DNA of 64,000 nt, from positions 1-64,000 of the forward strand of contig NZ_RCWA01000003.1 of the NCBI RefSeq assembly GCF_018448905.1, given 5' to 3'. The position numbers were made by a program, and so were the translations under genes. Positions 9,074 through 19,017 of the stretch are shown here, in pieces. The notes beneath the pieces were generated by a model that had not been told where the DNA came from, did no database searches, and saw only the letters and a program-made list of their open reading frames with translations. Source of the stretch: Photorhabdus heterorhabditis. Lineage in GTDB: Bacteria; Pseudomonadota; Gammaproteobacteria; Enterobacterales; Enterobacteriaceae. Within the stretch, counting starts at the first letter, position 1, and each line of letters opens with the position of its first letter.

Positions 9074-10159
9074 GTGAATTTAGCACAGACAGACATCACA
9101 CGTTTTTTACATCCTATCTCTGCTGATACACCTGCGGGATGTGATATCGAATATGAACCTCTTTTTGAACAGATAAGCGCTGCGCGTGAAGTTGATGAGG
9201 ATCTCCCACAGGATGATGAGTGGGGATATGAAACACGTCAGGCTGACTGGCCTCAGGTTTCAGTGTTGTGCCAGGAAGTATTGGAAAAGCACAGTAAAGA
9301 CTTACAGATAGCTTGTTGGCTAACTCAGGCACAAGGGAAACTGTATGGTTTGGCAGGTATTGCTGGCGGTATGACATTACTTGCCAGCCTACTGGAGACT
9401 TTTTGGCCGGTACTGTATCCGCCGTTGGATGATGAAAAAGGAAACCGTGCTGATGCCCGTCTTGGTCGGTTGAGTTGGCTGGATAAACAACTGGTCAAAC
9501 AGCTGGATAACCTGACACTGACTAGTGATGGTAAATTGAGTCTGAGCGTTTGGCAGCGAGTGCAGTATTTTGAACAACGTGTCGCGGCTAATAGTGAATT
9601 ACGCGCTCCCCTGATCAGTGATGGCTATTTCGGGATCGCTGAATGTGATGACAGTATTCGCGCTACGCCGGCTGAACAATTTGACCAGCTATTGGCACAG
9701 GCAGAACAAGTCAAGCAAGCATTGGAAAAACTACACCAAATTATGGCGGGTCTGGTGCCAGATACTGGCAACAGTATGAGTGCTAGCGCCCAGCGATTAC
9801 AGGAGATGGTGGCATTAATCACGCGTTTTCATGAAATTGTTGCGCCGGAAGCCACGCAGCAATATCACAGTGGGGAAGTGTTATCGGGAGGAACAGCGGC
9901 AAACGGTATCAATACAACGTTGGCAGAAGATCGGTCGCATCATGAAATACGCGCTGTTGCCATTGGGCAGATGATCAATATCGCCAATTATTTTCGTAAG
10001 AATGAACCCACCAGCCCGGTGCCATATTTAATGGAACGGGCAGCGCGCTGGGCAAATATGGGAATGGCCGAATGGCTGGAGGAAATGATGGAAGATAATA
10101 CCTCAGCGCGACAGGAAATTATGCGCGTGATAAAAGGACCAGAGAAAAATAGAGAGTAA
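9074..10159 (+). CDS. tssA: TssA (ImpA N-terminal domain), T6SS sheath/baseplate organiser
   Basis: The protein begins with the ImpA_N pattern HPISADTPAGCDIEYEPLFEQISAAREVDEDLP and WPQVSVLCQEVLEKHSKDLQIACWLT. It ends AVAIGQMINIANYFRKNEPTSPVPYLMERAARWANMGMAEWLEEM, the VasJ-type C-terminus. TssA recruits the baseplate and caps the growing sheath. The open frame can begin at TTG 9053, but I prefer GTG 9074 (361 residues): AAGGGAAG lies 6-13 bases upstream and the conserved region starts right after. Confidence 0.92.
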   Translation: MNLAQTDITRFLHPISADTPAGCDIEYEPLFEQISAAREVDEDLPQDDEWGYETRQADWPQVSVLCQEVLEKHSKDLQIACWLTQAQGKLYGLAGIAGGMTLLASLLETFWPVLYPPLDDEKGNRADARLGRLSWLDKQLVKQLDNLTLTSDGKLSLSVWQRVQYFEQRVAANSELRAPLISDGYFGIAECDDSIRATPAEQFDQLLAQAEQVKQALEKLHQIMAGLVPDTGNSMSASAQRLQEMVALITRFHEIVAPEATQQYHSGEVLSGGTAANGINTTLAEDRSHHEIRAVAIGQMINIANYFRKNEPTSPVPYLMERAARWANMGMAEWLEEMMEDNTSARQEIMRVIKGPEKNRE

Positions 10160-10163
10160 AATA

Positions 10164-10826
10164 ATGAAGAATAAGATGAATTTTTATAATGTTATTAAAC
10201 GTAGTTTCTTAGTATTACTAATGATTTTTTTAATCAGTGGTTGTAGTGATTCAATGTCTAATAATGAAAAACGATTACAAGCGATTGAACAAGCTAAACC
10301 TATTTACACTAGTAATGCGATTCGTTTAAAAATGACAGCTGATCCACAGCTGAATGTTTTTAATAATATGCCAAATAGTTGCACGATATTAATTGCTCAG
10401 GCGGAGAAACGTGAACAATTGGATAAATTACTGGCTAATCCCTCGCTATTACGCAATTTATTTGCGGGTACGGGTGCAACAGAAAATATATTACAGCTTG
10501 ATAATTATGTGATGATGCCGGGGCAATCTGTATTTTTACATATTGACAGAGCGGAACAGGCACGCTATGTCGCGCTGATTGCGGGTTATTATCCGGCTCC
10601 AGAAAGCGCACATGTGCGGGTATTATCGCTACCGTTGCGTCTTGAGCAAAGTGGTTGGTGGAATAAATCCTGGAGTGCTGAGTTTGTTCCTATGAATATT
10701 GATTTAATGCTGGGGCGTTATGCGATTACCCGGAGTCATGTCTTTGCGGGCAATGCGGGAGATGAAGTGATTTTCCCCGGGCAGGCAGCAGTATCTGATA
10801 ATAATGGGAATCTGTTGAGGAAGTAA
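10164..10826 (+). CDS. tssJ: TssJ (VasD), T6SS outer-membrane lipoprotein
   Basis: The 220-residue protein has a lipoprotein signal peptide: positively charged start, hydrophobic core FLVLLMIFL and lipobox ISGC with Cys27. After it comes the TssJ transthyretin-like fold with LNVFNNMPNSCTILIAQ, QLDNYVMMPGQSVFLHIDRAEQARYVALIAGYY and a terminal beta strand region. TssJ anchors the TssL-TssM membrane complex to the outer membrane. It follows tssA by four bases and precedes tssK by five, as expected for one operon. The N-terminal half is AT-richer than its neighbours. Confidence 0.93.
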   Translation: MKNKMNFYNVIKRSFLVLLMIFLISGCSDSMSNNEKRLQAIEQAKPIYTSNAIRLKMTADPQLNVFNNMPNSCTILIAQAEKREQLDKLLANPSLLRNLFAGTGATENILQLDNYVMMPGQSVFLHIDRAEQARYVALIAGYYPAPESAHVRVLSLPLRLEQSGWWNKSWSAEFVPMNIDLMLGRYAITRSHVFAGNAGDEVIFPGQAAVSDNNGNLLRK

Positions 10827-10831
10827 ACGCC

Positions 10832-12229
10832 ATGTTTGAACATAAACCGATGTATTGGTATTCAGGATTGTATTTACAACCGCAACATTTTCAGGCGCAT
10901 GAATTGCAACATGAATATTGGCAAGGACGTTATCAGCTATTGACTCAACCTTATGCTTTCGGTGTCGTAAGGCTGGTGTTTAATCTGGCCGCGCTGAGTG
11001 ATGAAGTACTCAGTGTTCATAAAGCGGCATTCGTTTTTCCTGATGGTTGTTATGTGGATTGTGATGTGAATGGTGTGCTCAGTGCCCGCTCACTGCGCGA
11101 TTGCTGGCCGGAACGTGAAAAACCACAGCGCATTTATATTGGCTTGCGGACGTTTAATCATAACCAGAGTAACGTCACCGGTGTCGCGGATGCGACTAGT
11201 GTAGGTGATATTACTAGCCGTTGGGTGACATGGCCACAAGAGCAGAGGATGCGGGATGCTTTTGGGGAAGGGCCAGAGGCAGAAGTGCAGCAACTCACTT
11301 ATAACTTACGTTTTTTTCTGCATGATGAGATTGCACAGGCAACGGGCTATACGCTGTTACCTGTGGGCCAACTGCGCTGTACGGGTGATGGTATTGAACT
11401 GGATAACCGCTACTTGCCGCCATGTTTGACGTTATACGCTGTGCCACAACTGGGACAGCGTATTGATCAACTTTGTCAGGAATTGACAGGGCGTGTCCAT
11501 CAACTGGAAGAATTGAAGCGCCCGCAAACATTGGAAGCAGAAGTTTATACTCAGGAGAAAAGCACATTATTACTGACACTGCGTACTCTGGTGCGTTATG
11601 TCGTGCAGTTGCATCACTATCAGGAGACGCGTGATGTTCATCCTTTGCAGATTTTTGGGCTATTGCGTCAACTGATCAGTGAACTTTCCTGTTTTACTGA
11701 CCGTTGCTCTTTTTTGGGGGAATGGAATGGCCGGGAGGGGACGCGGGAGAAATATCAGCATTTGGATCTGGCTTTAACACTCAATAGTTGTGAGCGAACA
11801 ATTATCGATCTGCTCAATGCGCTGGTGCTAGAACCGAACACGGTCATCCCACTGCAACAGGAATACAGCGGTTATTATCATGCGGCGTTCAACGTAACAG
11901 GTGCGAGTGAACAGCAACGGATCTATTTGGTGCTGCGCTCTGACAGCTTAACTCACAGCGAGCGTGAAATTCCTGATGATCGTTTGATTAAGTTGGCGGC
12001 AGCGGAACAGATTGACGGCATTATTAATCGGGCTTTGCCCGGAGTGCGTTTGTATTACCAGGAGATTGCCCCACACGGTTTACCTAACCGAATGAATACC
12101 CGTTATTTCCGGGTAGAGAATCGTGGCGCGTTGTGGCGGCAGGTAGAAGATAGCGAACGCGTGGCGGTGCACTGGGCTGATGCGCCGGACGATTTACAGA
12201 TAGAAATCGTTATAGTGAGAGTGTCGTGA
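10832..12229 (+). CDS. tssK: TssK, T6SS baseplate adaptor to the membrane complex
   Basis: The 465-residue protein starts with the diagnostic WYSGLYLQPQHFQAHELQHEYW, and includes RYLPPCLTL, LLRTLVRYVVQLHH-like sequence and the phage-receptor-binding-like C-terminus ending PDDLQIEIVIV. TssK trimers link the baseplate to TssL/TssM. Length is normal. The stop TGA overlaps the tssL start, indicating translational coupling. Confidence 0.95.
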   Translation: MFEHKPMYWYSGLYLQPQHFQAHELQHEYWQGRYQLLTQPYAFGVVRLVFNLAALSDEVLSVHKAAFVFPDGCYVDCDVNGVLSARSLRDCWPEREKPQRIYIGLRTFNHNQSNVTGVADATSVGDITSRWVTWPQEQRMRDAFGEGPEAEVQQLTYNLRFFLHDEIAQATGYTLLPVGQLRCTGDGIELDNRYLPPCLTLYAVPQLGQRIDQLCQELTGRVHQLEELKRPQTLEAEVYTQEKSTLLLTLRTLVRYVVQLHHYQETRDVHPLQIFGLLRQLISELSCFTDRCSFLGEWNGREGTREKYQHLDLALTLNSCERTIIDLLNALVLEPNTVIPLQQEYSGYYHAAFNVTGASEQQRIYLVLRSDSLTHSEREIPDDRLIKLAAAEQIDGIINRALPGVRLYYQEIAPHGLPNRMNTRYFRVENRGALWRQVEDSERVAVHWADAPDDLQIEIVIVRVS

Positions 12230-12849
12230 TGTGTTTGTTGGATTGTTACATTCCGGTATTTACCTGTGTGTTGCGTATGATCCAACAGCAGGTGAATCAA
12301 GCCGAAGAGCTGCGGCAGACATTGTTAACCGCGCTGACGCAGGCGCAGAATGAAGCGCAGCGGCATGGTTATGGATTGCAAGATATCGAAGAGGCGAATT
12401 TCGCGGTGGTGGTTTGGGCTGATGAAGCTATTTTGTGCGCAGGTCAGAAAGAATTGAATGTTTGGCGACAGTCATCGTTGCAAGCGCAGCTTTATGATGC
12501 TGAACTTGGCGGAAATACATTTTTTGATCGTCTGGCGGCATTATCTGCGGATAATTATCAAGTTCGGTTGGTCTATGTTTTTTGCCTGCTTTCTGGATTT
12601 TATGGGCGTTATGGCAGACGTGACAATTTGGAATTGCACAATATTATCCAACAGGAATTAGATAATTTCCCTGATACTTTGCGTCGTTATATTGCTACAA
12701 AAAATCACAGGTTGATGAACACGTGCGATAATATTCTGGAAAATAAGCGGCCCAATAATAAATGGCGTAGGAAGTTAATGTTATTAATATTGTCTCTTAC
12801 CTCAATTTATATTTCTATCACAGTTTATTTATTGAATATTAGCCGATAA
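12229..12849 (+). CDS. tssL: TssL (DotU/IcmH), T6SS inner-membrane protein, short form
   Basis: The 206-residue protein has the DotU core: an N-terminal helical LLDCYIPVFTCVLRMIQQQVN, FAVVVWADEAIL and LGGNTFFDRLAAL, LVYVFCLLSGFYGRYG. A single C-terminal membrane segment (about 184-203) places the rest in the cytoplasm. It lacks the OmpA-like peptidoglycan-binding extension found in longer TssL proteins. I choose ATG 12229 over the GTG three bases earlier because it gives the tight TGATG junction with tssK. Confidence 0.9.
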   Translation: MCLLDCYIPVFTCVLRMIQQQVNQAEELRQTLLTALTQAQNEAQRHGYGLQDIEEANFAVVVWADEAILCAGQKELNVWRQSSLQAQLYDAELGGNTFFDRLAALSADNYQVRLVYVFCLLSGFYGRYGRRDNLELHNIIQQELDNFPDTLRRYIATKNHRLMNTCDNILENKRPNNKWRRKLMLLILSLTSIYISITVYLLNISR

Positions 12850-12864
12850 ATTCGGAAATTAAAC

Positions 12865-15800
12865 ATGAAAAAGTTATTTTATGCCATTGGCTGGCTCAGC
12901 GTGATGGTCGTCCTTCTGTTACTCAGTTTAATCATTGCTGTGGCATTTTCATGGCCAACAATCGGTGGTCTGATATTATTTCTTTGCTTATTGCTGTTGT
13001 TATTACTGCTACGTGGGACGATGGCATTAATACCGCAAATAACAAATAGGCTGAGTCGGATAAATAGGTTCTGGCGGCAGGGAAATAATCGTCTGGAATA
13101 TTTACTGTATCAGCATTGGTGGTGGGGAGGACGTTTACAAAGCTGGCGTCGATTCCGTTCTCGGTTACACCGTAACGGTCCTGTTCCTCCGTGGTTTCTG
13201 GTGGTGGGAGAACGTGGTAGCGGTAAACAACCGTTGTTAGCACACAGTAATGTGGTGCCTATGGCAGGGAGAGATCTGACATCGTTTTCGGAGAATGCCT
13301 TTACTTGCCGTTGGTGGTTTTTCCGCCGGGCAATGTACATGGTAGTTTCTGGCCGTTATACCGAAGGGCAATCCTTGTATCGGCAAGCATGGTTACGTTT
13401 GATACGTTGGATCGCACTGGTGCGTAACCCTGCTGGTGTACTCGTTTGTTTGTCGGTGGAGCAGTTACTAAATAGTGACAATAGAGCGCTTTATATCATG
13501 GCGCGTAATGTACGTGCGCAGTTGGAACCGTTGCAGATACGTTTGGAACGTCGCTTACCGATCTGGTTGATTCTGACACACAGTGAAGCATTACCGGGGT
13601 TCAGCCATTGGTGTTCGCAATTGTCGGCAGAGCAGCGTGCTGATTTATTGGGCAGTTTTATCAGTCAACATACCGATGGCAATGTCACTGATGTGCTGGA
13701 TAAGAGCATGCGTACGATGGTCGATACCTTGAAGATGATGCGTCTTAAGCTGCTTAATCAGCAACGGCAGCAACCACGGTCGGAAGTACTGGCATTGCCG
13801 GAAACCGTTGCTCAACTGAAACCTGCATTGGGCTGTTACCTGAGTGCATTATTCGAACGCGATCATTATCTGGAGCATGGCCTGTTACGCGGCGTGTTTT
13901 TTACTGCGGAACATCAAACCGAGTTACAGCAAACCGAAGGCGTTTTTAGCCACCGTTTATTGGGGGAATATCTGCCCGGCCAGATTCGACGTAGTGATTC
14001 TGTTTTGCTAACAGGTTGGCGAACATTAGCCAAACGCACGTTGGTTAGCGTGTTTAGCCTGACGATGGTGTACGGCGCCGGTAGCGCATTGGTTAATACC
14101 TGGCGTGGTGTCACGCAGCTTGAGAATATCCATGAAACCCATCCGCTTGAACGGAGCTACTTACGTTATCAGCAGGTTGAACGCTGGTTACAGCAAACCT
14201 TGCCTCCTCTGCTTTTTTATCCTGTTACCTATACGACAGAACAACGTATGGCGAGGGAATATCAGCAGCAGGTTTCTGTTGATGTGTTCAATCCTGAGTC
14301 GACAGTCACTCGCTTGCTAACACGTTTCCAGAATGCTGAAGCACCGCAAAAACGACTGTTGGTTTTGCATTGGGCGCGTTTTATCAATATCGAACAGGCC
14401 ATGGCGCGTGGTGCTTCGCTGGAAACTTTACAACACATGCCCGCTTATTCCGCTACGTTATTAAGCGGTACAAACGACTCTTTACGGGCAGATCAGCGTG
14501 TGGCATTGCGTTTAGCGCAATACCGTCAAGGCAATGCACAACAAGCGTTTGATCAATGGCGGGATACATTGCAGGCATTATTGGAAGATTCCAGCGACTG
14601 GCAGTGGCTTTTGGCGGATGAACAGCCGACAGGAACGCACTCGCTAACGTTGGCGGATTTCTGGCCGCTGACGGGAGATGATGCCGCTAAGGCTAACGCG
14701 CGTATTCGTGGCATTTATACTCGGGCAGGTGAACGAGATATTCAGGCTACATTGGTCGAGTTAGAGCAAGCTCTCAACCGACCGGCAGTTTTTCCTCCTT
14801 TACAACGCTCGTTTTATCAACAATATCAGAATCAGCGTCAGTCTGAGTGGTTGGCATTTGCTCAAGCAATGCCACAAGCGGAAGGGTTGGTACGTGGCAA
14901 GAAAAACTGGCAAACACTGGTATTAGCAACCGGCCAGTATGGCAGTCCTTATATTGTTTTTCTGTCGCGGTTGGAGAGTGATCTGTCCACAGTGAAGCAG
15001 GAAGATCGGCAGCCTTGGTTGCAAACACAGCAGCGTTTATGGCAACTGCATGGCTATGTGCAAAAAGGCAGCATGATGCAGCGTGTCTCGCTGGGAAATA
15101 TTTCCTTACGTCAACGCATAATGTCATGGCTTGGTATTTCACCGCAGATCTCTGTGCAACTGGATGACAATACGTTAACGCGCTATCGCGATTACCGGCA
15201 GGCCATACAGTTGAATAGCCAACGTGAATTACTCAGTGATATGGAAACTGAATCGTTAGTCAAAAATGCGTTGAGTGATGGGAAAGGGGAACTGAACGAT
15301 GACGGTTTGCGTACATTATTCAATCGCTTCGCGCTGTGGCGTCATGAAACGGAAAGCAAGAATGCCGGGGTGAATGAAACCTTGTGGCGGCTCTATCAGG
15401 GGGATGCTCATCTGGTACTGCGTTATGCCTTCTTAAGTGCCGCCAGCCGCTTGCAAACACAGTGGGAAAGTAAAGTGATCTGGCCGATGGAAAAATTAAG
15501 CGGACAAGCGCTGTTCGATGGCCGGGAACTGAATGCTCGATTGTATGAATACAGTAATGCATTTGTGCGGGATACGGCAGATTATGCGCTGGATATTCGT
15601 CCTGCAGGCATTAAGCGTCAGGAAATTGAAGGGGTGGCTTTTCCATTTAGCGACAATTTCATTTTTTATATCAATAACTTGATTCAACCGAATAACATGC
15701 TTTCATCTACATCTGATATTCGTCGCCGTTTACAAGAAAAGCTTACTTTGTTGGAAAACGAACATGAATTGGCGGCGGTACAGCAGCAGAAACCAGAACA

Positions 15801-16368
15801 AGAGCAATCGGCAGAAGTCGTGATGACTAGTCAGCCCGCGACGGCTAACCGGGGAGCACGGGTGTTGCCAGTTGGTAGTTCGGTGACATTGAGTTGTGAT
15901 GATGGTGAACAGCAACTCAGAAGTATGAATTTCAATGACAGCATGACCCTGCGTTGGAACCCAGCATCATGCGGCAAGGTACAAATTGATGTGTATTTCC
16001 CCAGTTTTACGCTCAGTAAAAGCTACGTTGGTACTGATGGTTTGCTGCAATTTATACGCGCTTTCTCCCGTGGTGAACTGACACTGGCAGCACAGGCATT
16101 CCCGCAGCGGCACAATGAATTAAGTTCGCTAGGTATCAATAATGTCACCGTGCGCTATCAGATCAGCGGAGAGAAAGCCGTTTCTTCATTGTATCAACAG
16201 TGGCAACAACGTCAGCAGCAACAAACCGCGTTGTTGGAACAACGCAACCGGCTGGATAGTCAGTTGCTGGATTTAAGTGAACCGACAGTGGCGAAAGGCT
16301 CTCTTTCCACACTGCCGTTACAAATCACCACCTATTGGAATGAATTAAGGAAACCTAAAAGTGAGTAA
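12865..16368 (+). CDS. tssM: TssM (IcmF/VasK), T6SS inner-membrane scaffold
   Basis: The 1167-residue protein has two N-terminal membrane helices (about 5-55), a cytoplasmic nucleotide-binding-like region, another membrane helix near residue 400 and a long periplasmic part with the IcmF-related and DUF1215-like segments (for example DIRPAGIKRQEIEGVAFPFSDNF and the C-terminal beta domain after 960). TssM spans the envelope and contacts TssJ. The P-loop reads VVGERGSGKQ (113-122): the usual Ser/Thr after Lys121 is Gln, so nucleotide binding may be weak or lost, as in some other TssM proteins. Its stop overlaps the clpV start. Confidence 0.94.
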   Translation: MKKLFYAIGWLSVMVVLLLLSLIIAVAFSWPTIGGLILFLCLLLLLLLLRGTMALIPQITNRLSRINRFWRQGNNRLEYLLYQHWWWGGRLQSWRRFRSRLHRNGPVPPWFLVVGERGSGKQPLLAHSNVVPMAGRDLTSFSENAFTCRWWFFRRAMYMVVSGRYTEGQSLYRQAWLRLIRWIALVRNPAGVLVCLSVEQLLNSDNRALYIMARNVRAQLEPLQIRLERRLPIWLILTHSEALPGFSHWCSQLSAEQRADLLGSFISQHTDGNVTDVLDKSMRTMVDTLKMMRLKLLNQQRQQPRSEVLALPETVAQLKPALGCYLSALFERDHYLEHGLLRGVFFTAEHQTELQQTEGVFSHRLLGEYLPGQIRRSDSVLLTGWRTLAKRTLVSVFSLTMVYGAGSALVNTWRGVTQLENIHETHPLERSYLRYQQVERWLQQTLPPLLFYPVTYTTEQRMAREYQQQVSVDVFNPESTVTRLLTRFQNAEAPQKRLLVLHWARFINIEQAMARGASLETLQHMPAYSATLLSGTNDSLRADQRVALRLAQYRQGNAQQAFDQWRDTLQALLEDSSDWQWLLADEQPTGTHSLTLADFWPLTGDDAAKANARIRGIYTRAGERDIQATLVELEQALNRPAVFPPLQRSFYQQYQNQRQSEWLAFAQAMPQAEGLVRGKKNWQTLVLATGQYGSPYIVFLSRLESDLSTVKQEDRQPWLQTQQRLWQLHGYVQKGSMMQRVSLGNISLRQRIMSWLGISPQISVQLDDNTLTRYRDYRQAIQLNSQRELLSDMETESLVKNALSDGKGELNDDGLRTLFNRFALWRHETESKNAGVNETLWRLYQGDAHLVLRYAFLSAASRLQTQWESKVIWPMEKLSGQALFDGRELNARLYEYSNAFVRDTADYALDIRPAGIKRQEIEGVAFPFSDNFIFYINNLIQPNNMLSSTSDIRRRLQEKLTLLENEHELAAVQQQKPEQEQSAEVVMTSQPATANRGARVLPVGSSVTLSCDDGEQQLRSMNFNDSMTLRWNPASCGKVQIDVYFPSFTLSKSYVGTDGLLQFIRAFSRGELTLAAQAFPQRHNELSSLGINNVTVRYQISGEKAVSSLYQQWQQRQQQQTALLEQRNRLDSQLLDLSEPTVAKGSLSTLPLQITTYWNELRKPKSE

Positions 16369-18919
16369 TTATCTGAAACAGATCGTGGGTAAATTAACGG
16401 TGGAAGCGCGTCAGTGTCTTGATGAGGCGGCTAATTTGGCGGTACGGCGCACCCATCATGAAGTGGAGATTGAACATTTGCTGCTAGCTTTGTTTGAAAA
16501 ACAGATGTCGATGATGGAGCAGGTGTGTCATCACGGTGGTATTGATGCTATCGCGTTACTGAATGCTTGCCAACGGTCGCTGACGCTATTGCGTAGCGGT
16601 AATCATCGTCCGCCAGTATTCTCTACCAATCTGACAGAATGGCTGGAACAATCCTGGATGTATGCCAGCACTCGTTCTCACTTGGGATCGTTGCAGATTA
16701 CCGCTCAGGCGTTGATTGTGGCATTGCTCGTGAATCCATCACTGCAACATTCACTCACCTCGGAGCTACAACAGGCGTTACAGGGTAACATTGATGCGAT
16801 AGAACAGTGGTTGTGTACACAGGTACATACCGAACTGCAGCAAATGACGGCTGCCAGGGATAATACGCAATCTGCTCTGGCACAGTATGCTCATCATCTG
16901 ACTCAGGCGGCACGTGATAACAAATTGGACCCGGTTTTGGGACGTGAACAGGAGATTCGTCAATTAATTGACGTGCTGTTGCGTCGTCGTCAAAACAATC
17001 CGTTGTTAACCGGTGAAGCAGGTGTCGGCAAGACAGCTTTGATAGAGGGGCTTGCTCAACGTATTGTCGATGGCCGTGTGCCGGAGGTGCTGACGCAGGC
17101 CGAATTATTCACACTTGACATGGGGCTATTGCAGGCAGGTGCTAGTGTGAAAGGTGAGTTTGAAAGTCGCCTGCAAAACTTATTAGACGAGGTGCAGGAA
17201 TATCCGGCACCCGTGATTTTATTTATTGATGAAGCGCACACTCTGATTGGCGCTGGTGGTCAAGCTGGACAAAACGATGCAGCCAATTTGTTGAAACCGG
17301 CATTGGCACGGGGTGAATTGCGGGCGATTGCTGCAACTACCTGGGCCGAATATAAGAAATACTTTGAAAAAGACGCAGCGTTAGCACGTCGTTTTCAGGT
17401 GATTAAAGTTGAAGAGCCTTCTCTGGAACTGGCGACAGCTATGTTGCGTGCCATAACACCGGCTATGGAAACACATCATGGAGTCAAAGTACTCGCAGAG
17501 GCGGTAACCGAAGCCGTGACATTAGCTAGCCGTTATATCAGTGGGCGTCAGTTGCCGGATAAATCAGTCAGCCTGTTGGATAGCGCCTGTGCCCGTGTCT
17601 CAGTTTCACAGACTGACGAACCTGCGCCTATTGAAGATCTGCGTGCCATGCTGGCAAATATTGCTACCGAACAGGAAGCATTATTACGAGAAGGTGGTCA
17701 TGAAACTCAGTTAAAGAAATTGGCACAACGTCAGGCCGAATTACAGGCGTCACTGGAAGAAATTTTGCCGGAATATCATGTTCAGCGTCAGTTAGTGAAT
17801 GACATCCTCGCTTGTGAAGAACATGACGAACAGCTACCCGTATTGAGGGCAGAACTGCATCAACGCCATCGTCAACACGCCTACGTATTTGACTGTGTTG
17901 ATGCCGCCTGCGTAGCGGATATTGTTGCGGGTTGGACGGGAATACCGCTTGGTCGGATGGTGGAAAATGAACGTGATGTACTGCGTCAGCTCGAAAGGCG
18001 CCTTGGTCAGCGAGTTATGGGACAAGATCATGCGCTCAGTCAGATAGCCCGGCAAATTCGAATTGCCAAAGCGCAACTGGCCGATCCGGTCAAGCCTACC
18101 GGAGTATTTATGCTTGCAGGTCCTTCTGGTGTTGGGAAAACGGAAACCGCTCTGGCATTAGCGCATGAATTGTATGGTGGTGAACATCATATGATTACGA
18201 TCAATATGTCGGAATATCAAGAAGCTCATTCGGTTTCTGGCCTGAAAGGTTCTCCTCCAGGGTATGTCGGTTATGGACAAGGTGGCGTGTTGACCGAAGC
18301 AGTTCGGCGTCAGCCTTATAGTGTGGTACTCCTTGATGAGGTGGAGAAGGCACATCCTGATGTGTTGGAGTTGTTCTTTCAGGTGTTTGATAAGGGCATG
18401 ATGGAAGATGCGGAAGGGCAACAGATTAACTTCCGCAATACGTTGATTATTCTTACCACTAATGCGGCATCGGATTGGGTGATGCGGGCAGTAATGCATG
18501 GGGTAAAAGAGGAGGGCGAAAATCGCTCGGCAACACTTGAAGATATTCAGCAGGTTATCCGACCAGAACTGCAACGGATTTTTACTCCCGCATTTTTAGG
18601 TCGTTTGCAGGTTATTCCTTATTTGCCGGTACAGGGTGCAGTTCTGCATGCCATTGTGCGCCATAAACTGAATAAAGTTGTGGAGCGTTATCGTCAGGCA
18701 ACTCAGTGTGAACTGCACTATAGCGCTGCGTTGGTGGATTTTATCGCTGAAGGGTGCCGGATTGCCGAAAGTGGGGCCCGTGAAATTGATAACTTGTTAA
18801 TGCAGTTTGTTCTACCGTTGTTATCGGATCAATTGCTACTAGGAGATACGCCAGTGAATGAGGATGTTTGGCTGGATGTTATGGACGATCAGGTCCAGTT
18901 ATTGTCAGAACAAAACTGA
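16361..18919 (+). CDS. clpV: ClpV (TssH), AAA+ ATPase that disassembles the T6SS sheath
   Basis: The 852-residue protein has a Clp N-domain (1-150), first AAA+ domain with GEAGVGKTALIEGLA (about 218) and Walker B VILFIDEAHTLIGAGG, a coiled-coil middle domain, and a second AAA+ domain with GPSGVGKTETALAL (about 586) and VVLLDEVEKAHPDVLELF. It recycles contracted TssBC sheaths. Translation begins at GTG 16361, seven bases inside tssM, with AAGGA about ten bases upstream. Both ATPase sites look intact. It is the last T6SS gene. Confidence 0.96.
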   Translation: MSNYLKQIVGKLTVEARQCLDEAANLAVRRTHHEVEIEHLLLALFEKQMSMMEQVCHHGGIDAIALLNACQRSLTLLRSGNHRPPVFSTNLTEWLEQSWMYASTRSHLGSLQITAQALIVALLVNPSLQHSLTSELQQALQGNIDAIEQWLCTQVHTELQQMTAARDNTQSALAQYAHHLTQAARDNKLDPVLGREQEIRQLIDVLLRRRQNNPLLTGEAGVGKTALIEGLAQRIVDGRVPEVLTQAELFTLDMGLLQAGASVKGEFESRLQNLLDEVQEYPAPVILFIDEAHTLIGAGGQAGQNDAANLLKPALARGELRAIAATTWAEYKKYFEKDAALARRFQVIKVEEPSLELATAMLRAITPAMETHHGVKVLAEAVTEAVTLASRYISGRQLPDKSVSLLDSACARVSVSQTDEPAPIEDLRAMLANIATEQEALLREGGHETQLKKLAQRQAELQASLEEILPEYHVQRQLVNDILACEEHDEQLPVLRAELHQRHRQHAYVFDCVDAACVADIVAGWTGIPLGRMVENERDVLRQLERRLGQRVMGQDHALSQIARQIRIAKAQLADPVKPTGVFMLAGPSGVGKTETALALAHELYGGEHHMITINMSEYQEAHSVSGLKGSPPGYVGYGQGGVLTEAVRRQPYSVVLLDEVEKAHPDVLELFFQVFDKGMMEDAEGQQINFRNTLIILTTNAASDWVMRAVMHGVKEEGENRSATLEDIQQVIRPELQRIFTPAFLGRLQVIPYLPVQGAVLHAIVRHKLNKVVERYRQATQCELHYSAALVDFIAEGCRIAESGAREIDNLLMQFVLPLLSDQLLLGDTPVNEDVWLDVMDDQVQLLSEQN

Positions 18920-19017
18920 ACTATCACCATAGAATATTATCAACTTAGCGTAAGAAGCTGCCCTCTCTGCTATTATTATCTTATGATGTAACATCAGTGT
19001 TACGGAATGAGATCCTG

